From Pseudomonas sp. PDNC002 (GTDB taxonomy: Bacteria > Pseudomonadota > Gammaproteobacteria > Pseudomonadales > Pseudomonadaceae), in the NCBI RefSeq assembly GCF_016919445.1, contig NZ_CP070356.1:5645502-5709501 (forward strand): DNA of 64,000 bases. Direction: 5' to 3'. Below are positions 6,868 to 15,646 of this stretch, one piece after another. Position 1 is the stretch's first letter; every line of letters begins with the position of its first letter. Position numbers and translations under genes: made by a program. Below the pieces are notes generated by a model that saw nothing but the letters and a program-made list of their open reading frames with translations, ran no database searches and was not told the origin of the DNA.

Positions 6868-7800
6868 ATGCTGAAACTTATCGTCGTCGCGATTCTGGCA
6901 GTTTTCCTCATTGCCATCCTCTATGTGCACCTGCGCGGCAAGGTACGGCTGCCGTTCCTGCGCCAGGTCGTGAACCACTCCGCCTGGTTCGCTCCCTACA
7001 ACTCGCTGATGTACCTGAACTCCAGCGTACCGTCCAAGCCCTACCTGGACCGCGAGCGTTTCCCGGAACTCGACAAGCTGCGCGACAACTGGCAGATGAT
7101 CCGCGAGGAAGCCGAGAATCTGTTCGACGAGGGCTACATCCGCGACGCCCTGAACAACAACGAGGCCGGCTTCGGTTCGTTCTTCAAGAAGGGTTGGACC
7201 CGCTTCTACCTGACCTGGTACGACGGCCCCCTGCCCTCGGCGCAGCAACTGTGCCCCAAGACCGTGGAGCTGGTGAGCAGCATCCCCAACGTCAAGGGCG
7301 CGATGTTCACCCGCCTGCCGCCGCGCAGCCACCTGAACAAGCACCGCGACCCCTATGCCGGCTCCCTGCGCTATCACCTGGGCCTGGCCACGCCGAACTC
7401 CGACGAGTGCCGCATCTTCGTCGACGGCCAACCCTACGCCTGGCGCGACGGCCAGGACGTGATGTTCGACGAGACCTTCGTCCACTGGGTGAAGAACGAG
7501 ACCGACGAGTCGCGCCTGATCCTCTTCTGCGACATCGAGCGACCGCTCAAGTCGCCGCTGCTGACCCGCATCAACCGCCGCGTCAGCGCCTTCCTCGGCC
7601 GCGCCACCGCGCCGCAGAACGTCGAAGGCGAGCGCGTTGGCGGGATCAACCAGGCTTACTCGGTACTGATCCGCCTCGGCGATGCCGTGGGCAGCAAGGT
7701 GAAGGTGTTCAAGCGCGCCTATCCCAAGGCTTATCGCATCGGCCGGCCAGTGCTTGCGGTGGTACTGTTGGTCCTGCTGCTGCGCTGGATGTTCGGCTGA
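6868..7800 (+). CDS. lpxO: Lipid A 2-hydroxylase LpxO-like (Fe(II)/2-oxoglutarate dioxygenase)
   Basis: The 310-residue product has an N-terminal membrane anchor (about 3-21) and a C-terminal hydrophobic segment (about 289-308), flanking an aspartyl/asparaginyl hydroxylase-type cytosolic domain. The core shows the SHLNKHRDPYAGSLRYHLGL block (His155, His159, Asp161) and ETFVHW with His206, which supply iron and 2-oxoglutarate ligands in this family. LpxO hydroxylates the secondary acyl chains of lipid A at the 2-position on the inner membrane. Downstream there is a strong terminator and then convergent mazG. Pseudomonads have more than one LpxO paralogue, so the exact acyl chain targeted is not known from this sequence. 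Confidence 0.88.
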   Translation: MLKLIVVAILAVFLIAILYVHLRGKVRLPFLRQVVNHSAWFAPYNSLMYLNSSVPSKPYLDRERFPELDKLRDNWQMIREEAENLFDEGYIRDALNNNEAGFGSFFKKGWTRFYLTWYDGPLPSAQQLCPKTVELVSSIPNVKGAMFTRLPPRSHLNKHRDPYAGSLRYHLGLATPNSDECRIFVDGQPYAWRDGQDVMFDETFVHWVKNETDESRLILFCDIERPLKSPLLTRINRRVSAFLGRATAPQNVEGERVGGINQAYSVLIRLGDAVGSKVKVFKRAYPKAYRIGRPVLAVVLLVLLLRWMFG

Positions 7801-7824
7801 TCGACTGTTCCTGCGAAGAGCAAC

Positions 7825-7852
7825 AAAAAGCCCCGCCTTGGCGGGGCTTTTT
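7825..7852 (+). terminator. Terminator between lpxO and mazG
   Basis: AAAAAGCCCCGCC, a TT loop, then GGCGGGGCTTTTT form a near-perfect stem with A- and T-tracts. It lies between convergent lpxO and mazG and can serve both. Confidence 0.9.
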
Positions 7853-7867
7853 CATGGGCGGGAGAAC

Positions 7868-8701
7868 TTATCCACAGCTGAGCGGGTTCTTCTCGTCGCG
7901 CTTGGCGGCGCCCCACAGCTCGTCCATCTCTTCCAGGTTGCTGTCTTCCAGGGTGCGCCCCTGGTCGCGCAGTGCCGTCTCGATGTAGCGGAAGCGCCGC
8001 TCGAACTTGGCATTGGCGGCGCGCAGCGCGGTTTCCGGATCGACCTTGAGCTTGCGCGCCAGGTTGACCACCACGAACAGCAGGTCGCCCACCTCCTCCG
8101 CCTGGGCTTCGGTGTCGCCACCGGCCATGGCTTCGAGCACCTCGTCCAGTTCCTCGCGGACCTTGTCCACCACTGGCAGCGCATCGGCCCAGTCGAAGCC
8201 GACCTGGGAGGCGCGTTTCTGCAGTTTGGCCGCGCGACTGAGCGCCGGCAGGGCGTTGGGCACGTCGTCCAGCAGGGACAGTTGCACCGGCTCGGCGGCC
8301 TTGGCGGCGCGCTCCTCGGCCTTCAGCTCCTCCCAGCGCTGCTTGACCGCCGCTTCCTCCAGCTTCGCCGGGTCCGGCTCACCGTAGAGATCGCCATCGG
8401 GGAACACGTGGGGATGGCGGCGGATCAGCTTGCTGGTGATACCGTCGACCACCGCGTCGAACTCGAAACGCCCGTCTTCCCGCGCCAGTTGCGCGTAGTA
8501 GACGACCTGGAACAACAGGTCGCCCAGCTCTTCGCGCAGATGGTCGAAGTCACCACGCTCAATGGCATCGGCGACTTCGTACGCTTCTTCCAGCGTGTAG
8601 GGAACGATGGTCGCGTAGCTCTGCTGCAGATCCCAGGGGCAGCCGTTCTGCGGGTCACGCAGCCGGGCCATGAGGTACAGCAGGTCGTCGAGCTTATGCA
8701 T
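7868..8701 (-). CDS. mazG: Nucleoside triphosphate pyrophosphohydrolase MazG
   Basis: The 277-residue product has two MazG domains in tandem. The first (about 8-110) contains CPWD and the EE..D..EELGD metal motif (REELGDLLFQVV). The second (about 165-260) repeats the pattern as EEVGDLLFVVVNLARK. E. coli MazG is 263 residues. The enzyme hydrolyses NTPs or dNTPs to NMP and pyrophosphate and is known to modulate ppGpp levels during starvation. Its start codon overlaps the relA stop (ATGCATAA), so translation is coupled to relA, its functional partner. It is the last gene of the cysM-rlmD-relA-mazG run. Confidence 0.93.
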   Translation of the reverse strand: MHKLDDLLYLMARLRDPQNGCPWDLQQSYATIVPYTLEEAYEVADAIERGDFDHLREELGDLLFQVVYYAQLAREDGRFEFDAVVDGITSKLIRRHPHVFPDGDLYGEPDPAKLEEAAVKQRWEELKAEERAAKAAEPVQLSLLDDVPNALPALSRAAKLQKRASQVGFDWADALPVVDKVREELDEVLEAMAGGDTEAQAEEVGDLLFVVVNLARKLKVDPETALRAANAKFERRFRYIETALRDQGRTLEDSNLEEMDELWGAAKRDEKNPLSCG

Positions 8702-10952
8702 CCTTGGCACCCGCGCGGTCGCGCCGCGCCTCGATGATGTTGGGCAACTGCGAGATACGCGCCAGCAGGCGGCCCAGGGAATCGAGGCCGGGGATCTCGA
8801 TGGTCAGGCGCATGATCGCGGTGTTGTCTTCCTTGTCCGAGCGGGTATTCACCGCCAGTACGTTGATGCGCTCGTTGAGCAGCATCTGCGAGACGTCGCG
8901 CAGCAGGCCCGAACGGTCGTAGGCACGGATGACGATATCCACCGGATAGGTGCTGACCGGCACCGGACCCCAGCTGACCTGGATGATCCGCTCCGGCTCG
9001 CGCCCGGCCAGTTGCAGCGCCGTAGCGCAGTCCTGGCGGTGAATGGTGACGCCACGACCGAGGGTGATATAGCCGACGATCGGGTCGCCCGGCAGCGGCT
9101 GGCAGCAGCCAGCCATCTGCGTGAGCAGGTTGCCGACGCCCTGGATCTGGATGTCGCCGCGCTTGCCGTGGCCGATCTTGCTCGGTTTGCGCGGAATGAG
9201 TTCGAGCTGCTCGGTACCGCGTTCGGGCTCGACCAGTTGTTGCGCGTAGTTCACCACGTGGGCCAGGCGCAGATCGCCAGCGCCCAGGGCGGCGAACAGA
9301 TCTTCGCCGGTCTTGTAGTTGGCCTTTTCCGCGAGCTTCTCGAAGTCCACCGGCGGCAGCGCCAGGCGGCCCAGGTCGCGTTCGAGCATGGCCTTGCCGG
9401 CGGCGACGTTCTGGTCGCGCGCCTGCAGCTTGAACCAGTGGACGATCTTCGCCCGCGCCCGCGACGTGGTGACGTAGCCCAGGTTCTGGTTCAGCCAGTC
9501 ACGGCTCGGCCCGCTCTGCTTGCCGGTGATGATTTCCACCTGCTCGCCGGTCTGCAGGCTGTAGTTCAGCGGCACGATGCGGCCGTTGATCTTGGCGCCA
9601 CGGCAGTTGTGCCCGACCTCGGTGTGCACGCGGTAGGCGAAGTCCAGCGGCGTCGAACCCTTGGGCAGGTCGATGGCGTGGCCGTCCGGGGTGAAGACGT
9701 AGACCCGGTCGGGCTCGATATCCACCCGCAGTTGCTCGGCCAGTCCGCCGATGTCGCCCAGCTCCTCGTGCCACTCGAGCACCTGGCGCAGCCAGGAAAT
9801 CTTCTCTTCGTAGTGGTTGGAACTGGCCTTGACGTCGGTACCCTTGTAGCGCCAGTGCGCGCAGACGCCGAGTTCGGCTTCCTCGTGCATGGCGTGGGTA
9901 CGGATCTGTACTTCCAGCACCTTGCCCTCGGGGCCGATCACCGCGGTGTGCAGCGAGCGGTAGCCGTTCTCCTTGGGGTTGGCGATGTAGTCGTCGAATT
10001 CCTTGGGAATGTGCCGCCACAGGGTGTGCACGATGCCCAGCGCGGTGTAGCAGTCGCGCATCTCGGGGACGAGCACGCGGACGGCGCGCACGTCATAGAT
10101 CTGGCTGAAGTCCAGGCCCTTGCGCTGCATCTTCCGCCAGATGGAATAGATGTGCTTGGCGCGGCCGGACAGGTCGGCCTTGATGCCGGTGGCAGCCAGG
10201 GCTTCCTTGAGCTGCCCCATGACGGTGGCGATGTATTGCTCGCGGTCCAGCCGGCGCTCGTGCAGCAGCTTGGCGATCTGCTTGTACTGGTCGGGTTCGA
10301 GGTAGCGGAAGGACAGGTCCTCCAGCTCCCACTTGATGTGGCCGATGCCCAGGCGATGGGCCAGCGGGGCATAGATGTCGAAGACTTCGCGGGCGACGCG
10401 CATGCGCTTTTCGTCGTCGCCGTTCTTCACCGCGCGGATCGCGCAGGTACGCTCGGCCAGCTTGATCAGCGCGACGCGGACGTCGTCGACCATGGCCACG
10501 AGCATCTTGCGCAGGTTCTCGATCTGCGCCTGGGTGCCGAGCACCAACGACTGCCGCGGACTGAGGCTGGTGCTGATCGCCGCCATGCGCAGCACGCCTT
10601 CGATCAGCTTGGCCACCACCGGGCCGAAGCGCTGCGCCACGTCCTCCAGCTTGACCTTGCCTTCGCGCACGCCACGGTAGATCACCGCGGCAACCAGCGA
10701 CTCCTGGTCGAGCTTGAGGTCCGCCAGGATTTCGGCGATTTCAAGCCCTGTCTGGAAGCTGGAAGTGCCGTCGGCCCAGGAATTGTCCGTCGTGCTGACG
10801 GCCTTGTCCTCGACCTCGCGGGCGAACTCGCAGGCTTCCAGCAGGACCTTGCGATCCAGTACCGGGACCAGGGTCTGGACATGGTCCAGCCAGGCCTCGA
10901 GATTGATGCTGCCGTCGGTGTTGACCGGCTGGTGCGCTCTCACCTGTACCAT
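8694..10952 (-). CDS. relA: GTP pyrophosphokinase RelA (monofunctional ppGpp synthetase)
   Basis: The 752-residue product has the full RelA/SpoT architecture: pseudo-hydrolase domain (about 30-190), synthetase domain (about 235-360), TGS (about 410-470), helical region and ACT/RRM domain at the C-terminus. The hydrolase HD motif of SpoT is absent; the matching place reads AAVIYRGV. The synthetase carries the EFDD motif (EFDDYIANPKENGYRSLH), the acidic ExDD form typical of monofunctional RelA rather than the basic RxKD of bifunctional enzymes. It makes (p)ppGpp on stalled ribosomes with uncharged tRNA. Start ATG at 10952 opens MVQVRAHQPVN, the conserved pseudomonad N-terminus. It lies downstream of rlmD and overlaps mazG. 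Confidence 0.97.
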   Translation of the reverse strand: MVQVRAHQPVNTDGSINLEAWLDHVQTLVPVLDRKVLLEACEFAREVEDKAVSTTDNSWADGTSSFQTGLEIAEILADLKLDQESLVAAVIYRGVREGKVKLEDVAQRFGPVVAKLIEGVLRMAAISTSLSPRQSLVLGTQAQIENLRKMLVAMVDDVRVALIKLAERTCAIRAVKNGDDEKRMRVAREVFDIYAPLAHRLGIGHIKWELEDLSFRYLEPDQYKQIAKLLHERRLDREQYIATVMGQLKEALAATGIKADLSGRAKHIYSIWRKMQRKGLDFSQIYDVRAVRVLVPEMRDCYTALGIVHTLWRHIPKEFDDYIANPKENGYRSLHTAVIGPEGKVLEVQIRTHAMHEEAELGVCAHWRYKGTDVKASSNHYEEKISWLRQVLEWHEELGDIGGLAEQLRVDIEPDRVYVFTPDGHAIDLPKGSTPLDFAYRVHTEVGHNCRGAKINGRIVPLNYSLQTGEQVEIITGKQSGPSRDWLNQNLGYVTTSRARAKIVHWFKLQARDQNVAAGKAMLERDLGRLALPPVDFEKLAEKANYKTGEDLFAALGAGDLRLAHVVNYAQQLVEPERGTEQLELIPRKPSKIGHGKRGDIQIQGVGNLLTQMAGCCQPLPGDPIVGYITLGRGVTIHRQDCATALQLAGREPERIIQVSWGPVPVSTYPVDIVIRAYDRSGLLRDVSQMLLNERINVLAVNTRSDKEDNTAIMRLTIEIPGLDSLGRLLARISQLPNIIEARRDRAGAKDA

Positions 10953-11041
10953 CGTGTCTACCCTTCCCCACGGTGCGCCACAACACACCGCTCACTGCGC
11001 CGGCCTTTCTTGCTTGAGCCGGTCGGATTGCGCAGGCCTTC

Positions 11042-12430
11042 CTAGCCTGCCTCGAACAAAGCCATGGCCTCGACATGGGCCGTCTGCGGGAACATGTCGA
11101 GGATGCCGGCGCGTTTCAGGCGGTAGCCCTGTCGGGCCAGTTCGCCAGCGTCGCGCGCCAGGGTCGCCGGGTTGCAGGACACATAGAGTACCCGCTCCGC
11201 GCCCAGTGAACGCATCTGCCGCGCCGGCTCGAAGGCTCCGTCACGCGGAGGGTCGAGCAGCACGGCGGTGAAATCCTCCGCCGCCCAGGGGGCGTCGGCA
11301 AGCGGTTTCGACAGGTCGGCCTGAAGAAACCGTGTATTCGCAAGGCCGTTGGCCCGGGCATTGGCCGCGGCGCGCTCGACCATGGTCTGCACACCTTCCA
11401 CGCCTACCACCTCGCGCACCTGGCGCGCCAGCGGCAGGGCGAAATTGCCCAGGCCACAGAACAGGTCCAGCACACGCTCATCGCTGCCGGGGTTCAGCCA
11501 ATCCAGCGCCTGGGCGACCATCGCCTCGTTGACCGGCGCGTTCACTTGCACGAAGTCGCCGGGACGGTAGGCCAGGGTCAGATTCCAGGATTCGAGCCGG
11601 AAGCCAAGCTCCCCGTTCCCGTTATTTTCGGGAAGTCCGCTGTTTTCTGCGCCTCTGGAACAAAGCGTCGGTTCCCCGTCACCTTGCAGCCAGAGTTGCA
11701 CATCGCGTGCCGAACAGAATTCCAGCAGTCGAGTCAGATCGCCATCGGACAAAGGTTCGATATGCCGCAGCAGCAGCGCGGCGCCGGTGCCGTGGAACAG
11801 CTCGACATGACCCAGCGCCTGGGGCTTGGCAAAACCGCGCAACACGGCGGGCAACTCGCGGGCCAGCGCCTGAAGCTCAGGCACCAGCACGAGGCAGTCG
11901 TCGAAGGCGATGATGGATTGGCTGGCGGCGGCGCGGAAGCCGACGTCCAGGCGCTTGGCCTTCACATCCCAGCGCACGGCGAGGCGGGCGCGACGACGGT
12001 AGCCGAATTCCGGCCCGACCAGCGGTGCCGCCCACTCTTCCGGAACCAGGCCGGAGAAGCGCTCCAGCTGTTCGGCCAGGGTGCGCTGCTTGAGCGCCAG
12101 CTGATCGGCGTGGGGCAAATGCTGCAGGCTGCAGCCGCCACAGCTGCCGGCCACTGGACACGGCTCGGTGCGGCGATTGGCGGCGGCGGTGAAGATGCGT
12201 TCGCTGCGGGCGTCGACGATCTGTGCGCGAGCCGAGAGCACACGGGCTTCCACCGCCTCGCCCGGCAGGGCGTTGGCGACGAACCAGGTGCGACCGTCGG
12301 CGTGGGCGATCCCACGGCCGTCATGGGCCAGGCGCTCGATGTTCAGGCGCTGCTTCTTGCCCACCGGTACCGCAGGGCTGCGCGCTCCGCCGCTGGGCTG
12401 GAAGCGCAGGCCGGATCTCTGCTTGGCCAT
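11042..12430 (-). CDS. rlmD: 23S rRNA (uracil-1939-C5)-methyltransferase RlmD
   Basis: The 462-residue product has an N-terminal TRAM RNA-binding domain (about 22-80), then a [4Fe-4S] ligand set Cys91, Cys97, Cys100 and Cys179. These match the E. coli RumA spacing. The C-terminal SAM-dependent domain carries [25 protein letters not shown] and the nucleophile motif [11 protein letters not shown]. It methylates U1939 of 23S rRNA. The ATG at 12430 comes one base after the cysM stop (12432), and relA follows after about 90 bases, so the genes look cotranscribed. A short insertion rich in Asn/Gly around residues 265-275 is unremarkable. Confidence 0.95.
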   Translation of the reverse strand: MAKQRSGLRFQPSGGARSPAVPVGKKQRLNIERLAHDGRGIAHADGRTWFVANALPGEAVEARVLSARAQIVDARSERIFTAAANRRTEPCPVAGSCGGCSLQHLPHADQLALKQRTLAEQLERFSGLVPEEWAAPLVGPEFGYRRRARLAVRWDVKAKRLDVGFRAAASQSIIAFDDCLVLVPELQALARELPAVLRGFAKPQALGHVELFHGTGAALLLRHIEPLSDGDLTRLLEFCSARDVQLWLQGDGEPTLCSRGAENSGLPENNGNGELGFRLESWNLTLAYRPGDFVQVNAPVNEAMVAQALDWLNPGSDERVLDLFCGLGNFALPLARQVREVVGVEGVQTMVERAAANARANGLANTRFLQADLSKPLADAPWAAEDFTAVLLDPPRDGAFEPARQMRSLGAERVLYVSCNPATLARDAGELARQGYRLKRAGILDMFPQTAHVEAMALFEAG

Positions 12431-12431
12431 G

Positions 12432-13331
12432 TCAGGAAGCGTCAAACACGCCCGAGGACAGGTAACGGTCGCCACGGTCGCAGATGATCGCCACCAGGGT
12501 CGCGTTTTCCAGCTCGCGGGACAGGCGCAGCATGGCCGCCACCGCACCGCCGGAAGACACGCCGCAGAAGATGCCCTCTTCGCGAGCCAGGCGACGCATC
12601 ACGTCCTCGGCTTCGGTTTGCTGCATGTCGACGACACGGTCGACGCGGGTGGCGTCGAAGATCTTCGGCAGGTATTCCTCCGGCCAGCGGCGGATGCCCG
12701 GAATGGCCGAGCCTTCCATCGGCTGCAGGCCGACGATCTGCACGTTGGGGTTCTGCTCCTTGAGGTAGCGCGACACACCCATGATGGTGCCGGTAGTGCC
12801 CATGGAGCTGACGAAATGGGTGATCTCACCGCCGGTCTGACGCCAGATTTCCGGGCCGGTGGAATGGTAGTGGGCAATCGGATTGTCGCCGTTGGCGAAC
12901 TGGTCGAGCACCTTGCCCTGCCCTTCGCGCTGCATCTGGTCGGCGAGATCGCGGGCACCTTCCATGCCCTGCTCCTTGGTCACCAGGATCAACTCGGCGC
13001 CGTAGGCGGTCATGGCGGCCTTGCGCTCGGCGGTGGAGTTGTCGGGCATGATCAGGATCATGCGGTAACCCTTGATCGCCGCCGCCATCGCCAGGGCGAT
13101 GCCGGTGTTGCCGGACGTGGCCTCGATCAGCGTGTCGCCGGGCTTGATATCGCCGCGCAGCTCGGCACGGGTGATCATCGACAGTGCCGGACGATCCTTC
13201 ACCGAACCCGCGGGGTTGTTACCCTCGAGTTTCACCAGCAGGGTGTTGGAGGTCTCCCCGGCCAGGCGCTGCAGGCGCACCAGCGGGGTATTGCCGATGC
13301 AATCGGCGATAGTCGGGTACTGCACGGTCAT
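12432..13331 (-). CDS. cysM: Cysteine synthase B (O-acetylserine sulfhydrylase)
   Basis: The 299-residue product is a fold-type II PLP enzyme. It has the PLP lysine Lys45 in [10 protein letters not shown], the phosphate-binding loop TSGNTGIAL and a glycine-rich C-terminal loop [11 protein letters not shown]. CysM makes cysteine from O-acetylserine and sulfide or thiosulfate. The IGNTPLVRL start and IIPD-like middle ([13 protein letters not shown]) fit the CysM subgroup. It is the first gene of the run toward rlmD, relA and mazG. The upstream region up to 13457 is short and contains no receptor gene, unlike in P. aeruginosa. Confidence 0.95.
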   Translation of the reverse strand: MTVQYPTIADCIGNTPLVRLQRLAGETSNTLLVKLEGNNPAGSVKDRPALSMITRAELRGDIKPGDTLIEATSGNTGIALAMAAAIKGYRMILIMPDNSTAERKAAMTAYGAELILVTKEQGMEGARDLADQMQREGQGKVLDQFANGDNPIAHYHSTGPEIWRQTGGEITHFVSSMGTTGTIMGVSRYLKEQNPNVQIVGLQPMEGSAIPGIRRWPEEYLPKIFDATRVDRVVDMQQTEAEDVMRRLAREEGIFCGVSSGGAVAAMLRLSRELENATLVAIICDRGDRYLSSGVFDAS

Positions 13332-13457
13332 GGAGGCACTCGGATCTGGAACAGGGCGCCCTATGATACCGGCAAAAGACCACGCGCCATACGAAACTTC
13401 CTAACAAGCCATGTTTGCCTGGAGAAAGACGTGGGGAATGGCGCTGTCAGACGCGAC

Positions 13458-14804
13458 TCAGGCGGCCGCCGCTGCCGGCAACCGCAGGTGCACGCGCAGA
13501 CCGGCATCGGCGCGATCCGCCCACAGCTCGCCGCCCTGCAGGCGCACCGAGCTGCGCGCAATGCTCAGGCCCAGGCCGAATCCTTCGCCGGTGCGCGCAT
13601 CGGACAACCGCGTGAACGGCAGGAAGATGCGCTCCAGGTCCGCCGTGGGAACGCCCGGCCCGTCATCCTCCAGCCACAGATGCCAGCCGCCGTGTTCGCG
13701 GCGACCGCTCAGACGGATGCGCCCCTGCGCGGGTGAGTGGCGGATGGCGTTGCGCAACAGGTTTTCCAGCGCCTGGGCCAGGCCGTTGAGATGGCCTCGC
13801 ACCCGGCAGTCCGCCGGCACCTGATAAAGGAAGCGCTCGGCATCCCAGCCGGACTCGAAACGAGCGTCGTCCACCAGCAGATCCCAGAGCGAGCGCAGGT
13901 CGATTTCCTCCAGCGCCGGGTGCGGCCGCTCGGTGTCCAGCCAGGCCAGCTCCAGGGTGTCGGCGACAAGCCGTTGCATGACCTCGACCTCGCGCTCGAC
14001 ACGCTGGCGCAACGCCGCCTCGCTGATCGGACTGTCGCCCGCCACGCGCAGGCGGCTGAGCGGCGTGCGCAGCTCGTGGGAAAGATCGCGCAGCAACTGG
14101 CGCTGCAGTCCGACGTGGCCGCGCAGGCGCTCAGCCATGTGATCGAGCGCGCGCCCCAATTCTCCCAGCTCATCACGGCGGAAGCTGAATTCCGGACCAG
14201 CCACCGAGCCCAGGTTGTCTGCCTGCAAGGCGTTGGCGTGCTCACGCAGTCGCCCCAGTGGCCGCACCAGGTGCCGATAGATCAGGCCACAGAGCAGCAG
14301 CGCGAGGATCGCCGGCACCAGCGCGTGGCTGATGGATTGACGCAGGAACGTGAAGCCGCCAGGCAGGAAGCGCTGCGGCAGCTGCAATACGAGGCGGCCG
14401 GCGGTGGGCTCGTCAGGGAACGGGATGCCAATGAACGGCAGGTTCACCGAGCGTGAACTCACCGGCCAGTCCAGCCCTCGCTGGAAGGTCAGGTGCGCCA
14501 CCTCGTCCATCGCCAGCGGCTGCGAGGCCAATGATTGCAGGCGGCCATCGACCACGACCATCCATATCGGCTCGCGCTGCTTCATTCGCTTGAGCCACTC
14601 GTCGACGCCCGCCGCACCATCGGTGCGCCAGGCCTGCTGCGCCTCGCGGGCATAACCGCCGAGCACCTGGCGCGCTTCGTCGGAGAGGTTGTAGCTGTCA
14701 CGCTCCATCTGCTTGCCCCAGTTCCAGGACAGCCAGATCACCGACAGGCAGAGGGCGACCAGGGCAACCGCGAGCTTCCAGAACAGCGAGTGGCGGCCGG
14801 GCAT
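13458..14804 (-). CDS. pirS: Sensor histidine kinase, PirS-like
   Basis: The 448-residue product has transmembrane segments at about 8-27 and 160-178 flanking a small periplasmic sensor region. HAMP follows (about 180-232), then the HisKA box with His243 (DLSHELRTPLSRLR), the N box ENLLRNAIRHSP, and G boxes DDGPGV and GFGLGLSI. It starts two bases after the response-regulator stop. In P. aeruginosa the pair between gacS and cysM is PirR-PirS, which controls the ferric enterobactin receptor gene pirA located next to it. Here pirA is absent, so the symbol rests on position and family and the regulated target may differ. Confidence 0.8.
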   Translation of the reverse strand: MPGRHSLFWKLAVALVALCLSVIWLSWNWGKQMERDSYNLSDEARQVLGGYAREAQQAWRTDGAAGVDEWLKRMKQREPIWMVVVDGRLQSLASQPLAMDEVAHLTFQRGLDWPVSSRSVNLPFIGIPFPDEPTAGRLVLQLPQRFLPGGFTFLRQSISHALVPAILALLLCGLIYRHLVRPLGRLREHANALQADNLGSVAGPEFSFRRDELGELGRALDHMAERLRGHVGLQRQLLRDLSHELRTPLSRLRVAGDSPISEAALRQRVEREVEVMQRLVADTLELAWLDTERPHPALEEIDLRSLWDLLVDDARFESGWDAERFLYQVPADCRVRGHLNGLAQALENLLRNAIRHSPAQGRIRLSGRREHGGWHLWLEDDGPGVPTADLERIFLPFTRLSDARTGEGFGLGLSIARSSVRLQGGELWADRADAGLRVHLRLPAAAAA

Positions 14805-14806
14805 CG

Positions 14807-15520
14807 TCAGTCCTCCGCCTCGGCGAACACGTAACCCTTGCCCCAGACGGTGTGCAGTTGGTGGCGCAGATAGCCGATGGCCTGGAGCTTTCGGCGCAGG
14901 TGGCTGACGTGCATGTCCAGGCTGCGGTCGTGGGCGGTGAAGGCGCGGTGCAGCACATGCTGATAAAGGAAGGGTTTGCTCAGCGTCTCGCCCTGGCTGC
15001 CGAGGAAGGTTTCCAGCAGGCGGTACTCGGTGCCCGTCAAACCGGCCCATTGCCCGTCGAGGCCCACGTCGCTGCGCTGCTCATCCAGCTGCAGCCCCGC
15101 CGCGACAGGACTGCCCAACGACTGGCTGCCGCGCTCCAGGGCCACCCGGCGCAGCACCGCGTCGACGCGGACGCTCAGCTCGGCGAGGCTGAAGGGCTTG
15201 GGCAAGTAGTCGTCGGCGCCCTGGGAGAATCCGGCGATACGGTCCTGCTCGGCACCCAGCGCGGACATCAGGATCACCGGCACCGCGCGCTCGCGGCGCA
15301 GGGTGCGGAGGATATCCAGGCCGCCGGTGCCGGGCAGCATGATGTCCATCAGCACGAGGTCGTAGTCGCCGCCGCGCGCCTGGGCCAGGCCTTCGTCGCC
15401 ATCCTGGCACCAGGTGACCTCGAAGCCGCGCTCGCTCAGGTGGGAAGACAGGTGGGCGCCCAGGGTCGGGTCGTCCTCGATGGTCAGCAGGCGCACGCCC
15501 GGGGAAGCAATGGCATTCAT
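14807..15520 (-). CDS. pirR: OmpR-family response regulator, PirR-like
   Basis: The 237-residue product has a receiver domain (about 10-122) with acidic pocket Glu15-Asp16-Asp17, phosphoacceptor Asp59 (LVLMDIMLPG) and Lys in LPKPFS. A winged-helix DNA-binding domain follows (about 140-235, LTGTEYRLLETFL ... VSHLRRKL ... TVWGKGYVF). It precedes its kinase by two bases. It is divergent from gacS across about 125 bases of AT-rich sequence containing TTAAATAAGAGTGATTAGCA. Position next to gacS and cysM matches pirR of P. aeruginosa. Confidence 0.82.
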   Translation of the reverse strand: MNAIASPGVRLLTIEDDPTLGAHLSSHLSERGFEVTWCQDGDEGLAQARGGDYDLVLMDIMLPGTGGLDILRTLRRERAVPVILMSALGAEQDRIAGFSQGADDYLPKPFSLAELSVRVDAVLRRVALERGSQSLGSPVAAGLQLDEQRSDVGLDGQWAGLTGTEYRLLETFLGSQGETLSKPFLYQHVLHRAFTAHDRSLDMHVSHLRRKLQAIGYLRHQLHTVWGKGYVFAEAED

Positions 15521-15646
15521 ATTAAATAAGAGTGATTAGCAATTGCGTGAAGTATTCCCGATCTCGCACATTCCCGGCAAGTTCGAGGCTCCCGCAGCGA
15601 CCCTTAGCCGCTACACTGCCGGGGATAAACGCATCGGAGGAAGCGC

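Noticed and set aside
8670..11045. Open reading frame of 791 codons antisense to relA
   Set aside because: It exactly covers relA, whose domains are unmistakable. The antisense frame is low-complexity, as expected from GC-rich third positions, and has no ribosome site or known domain.
14805..15050. Extension of the PirS-like kinase frame upstream into pirR
   Set aside because: This segment is antisense-frame material inside the regulator gene. The membrane helix and family start are at 14804.
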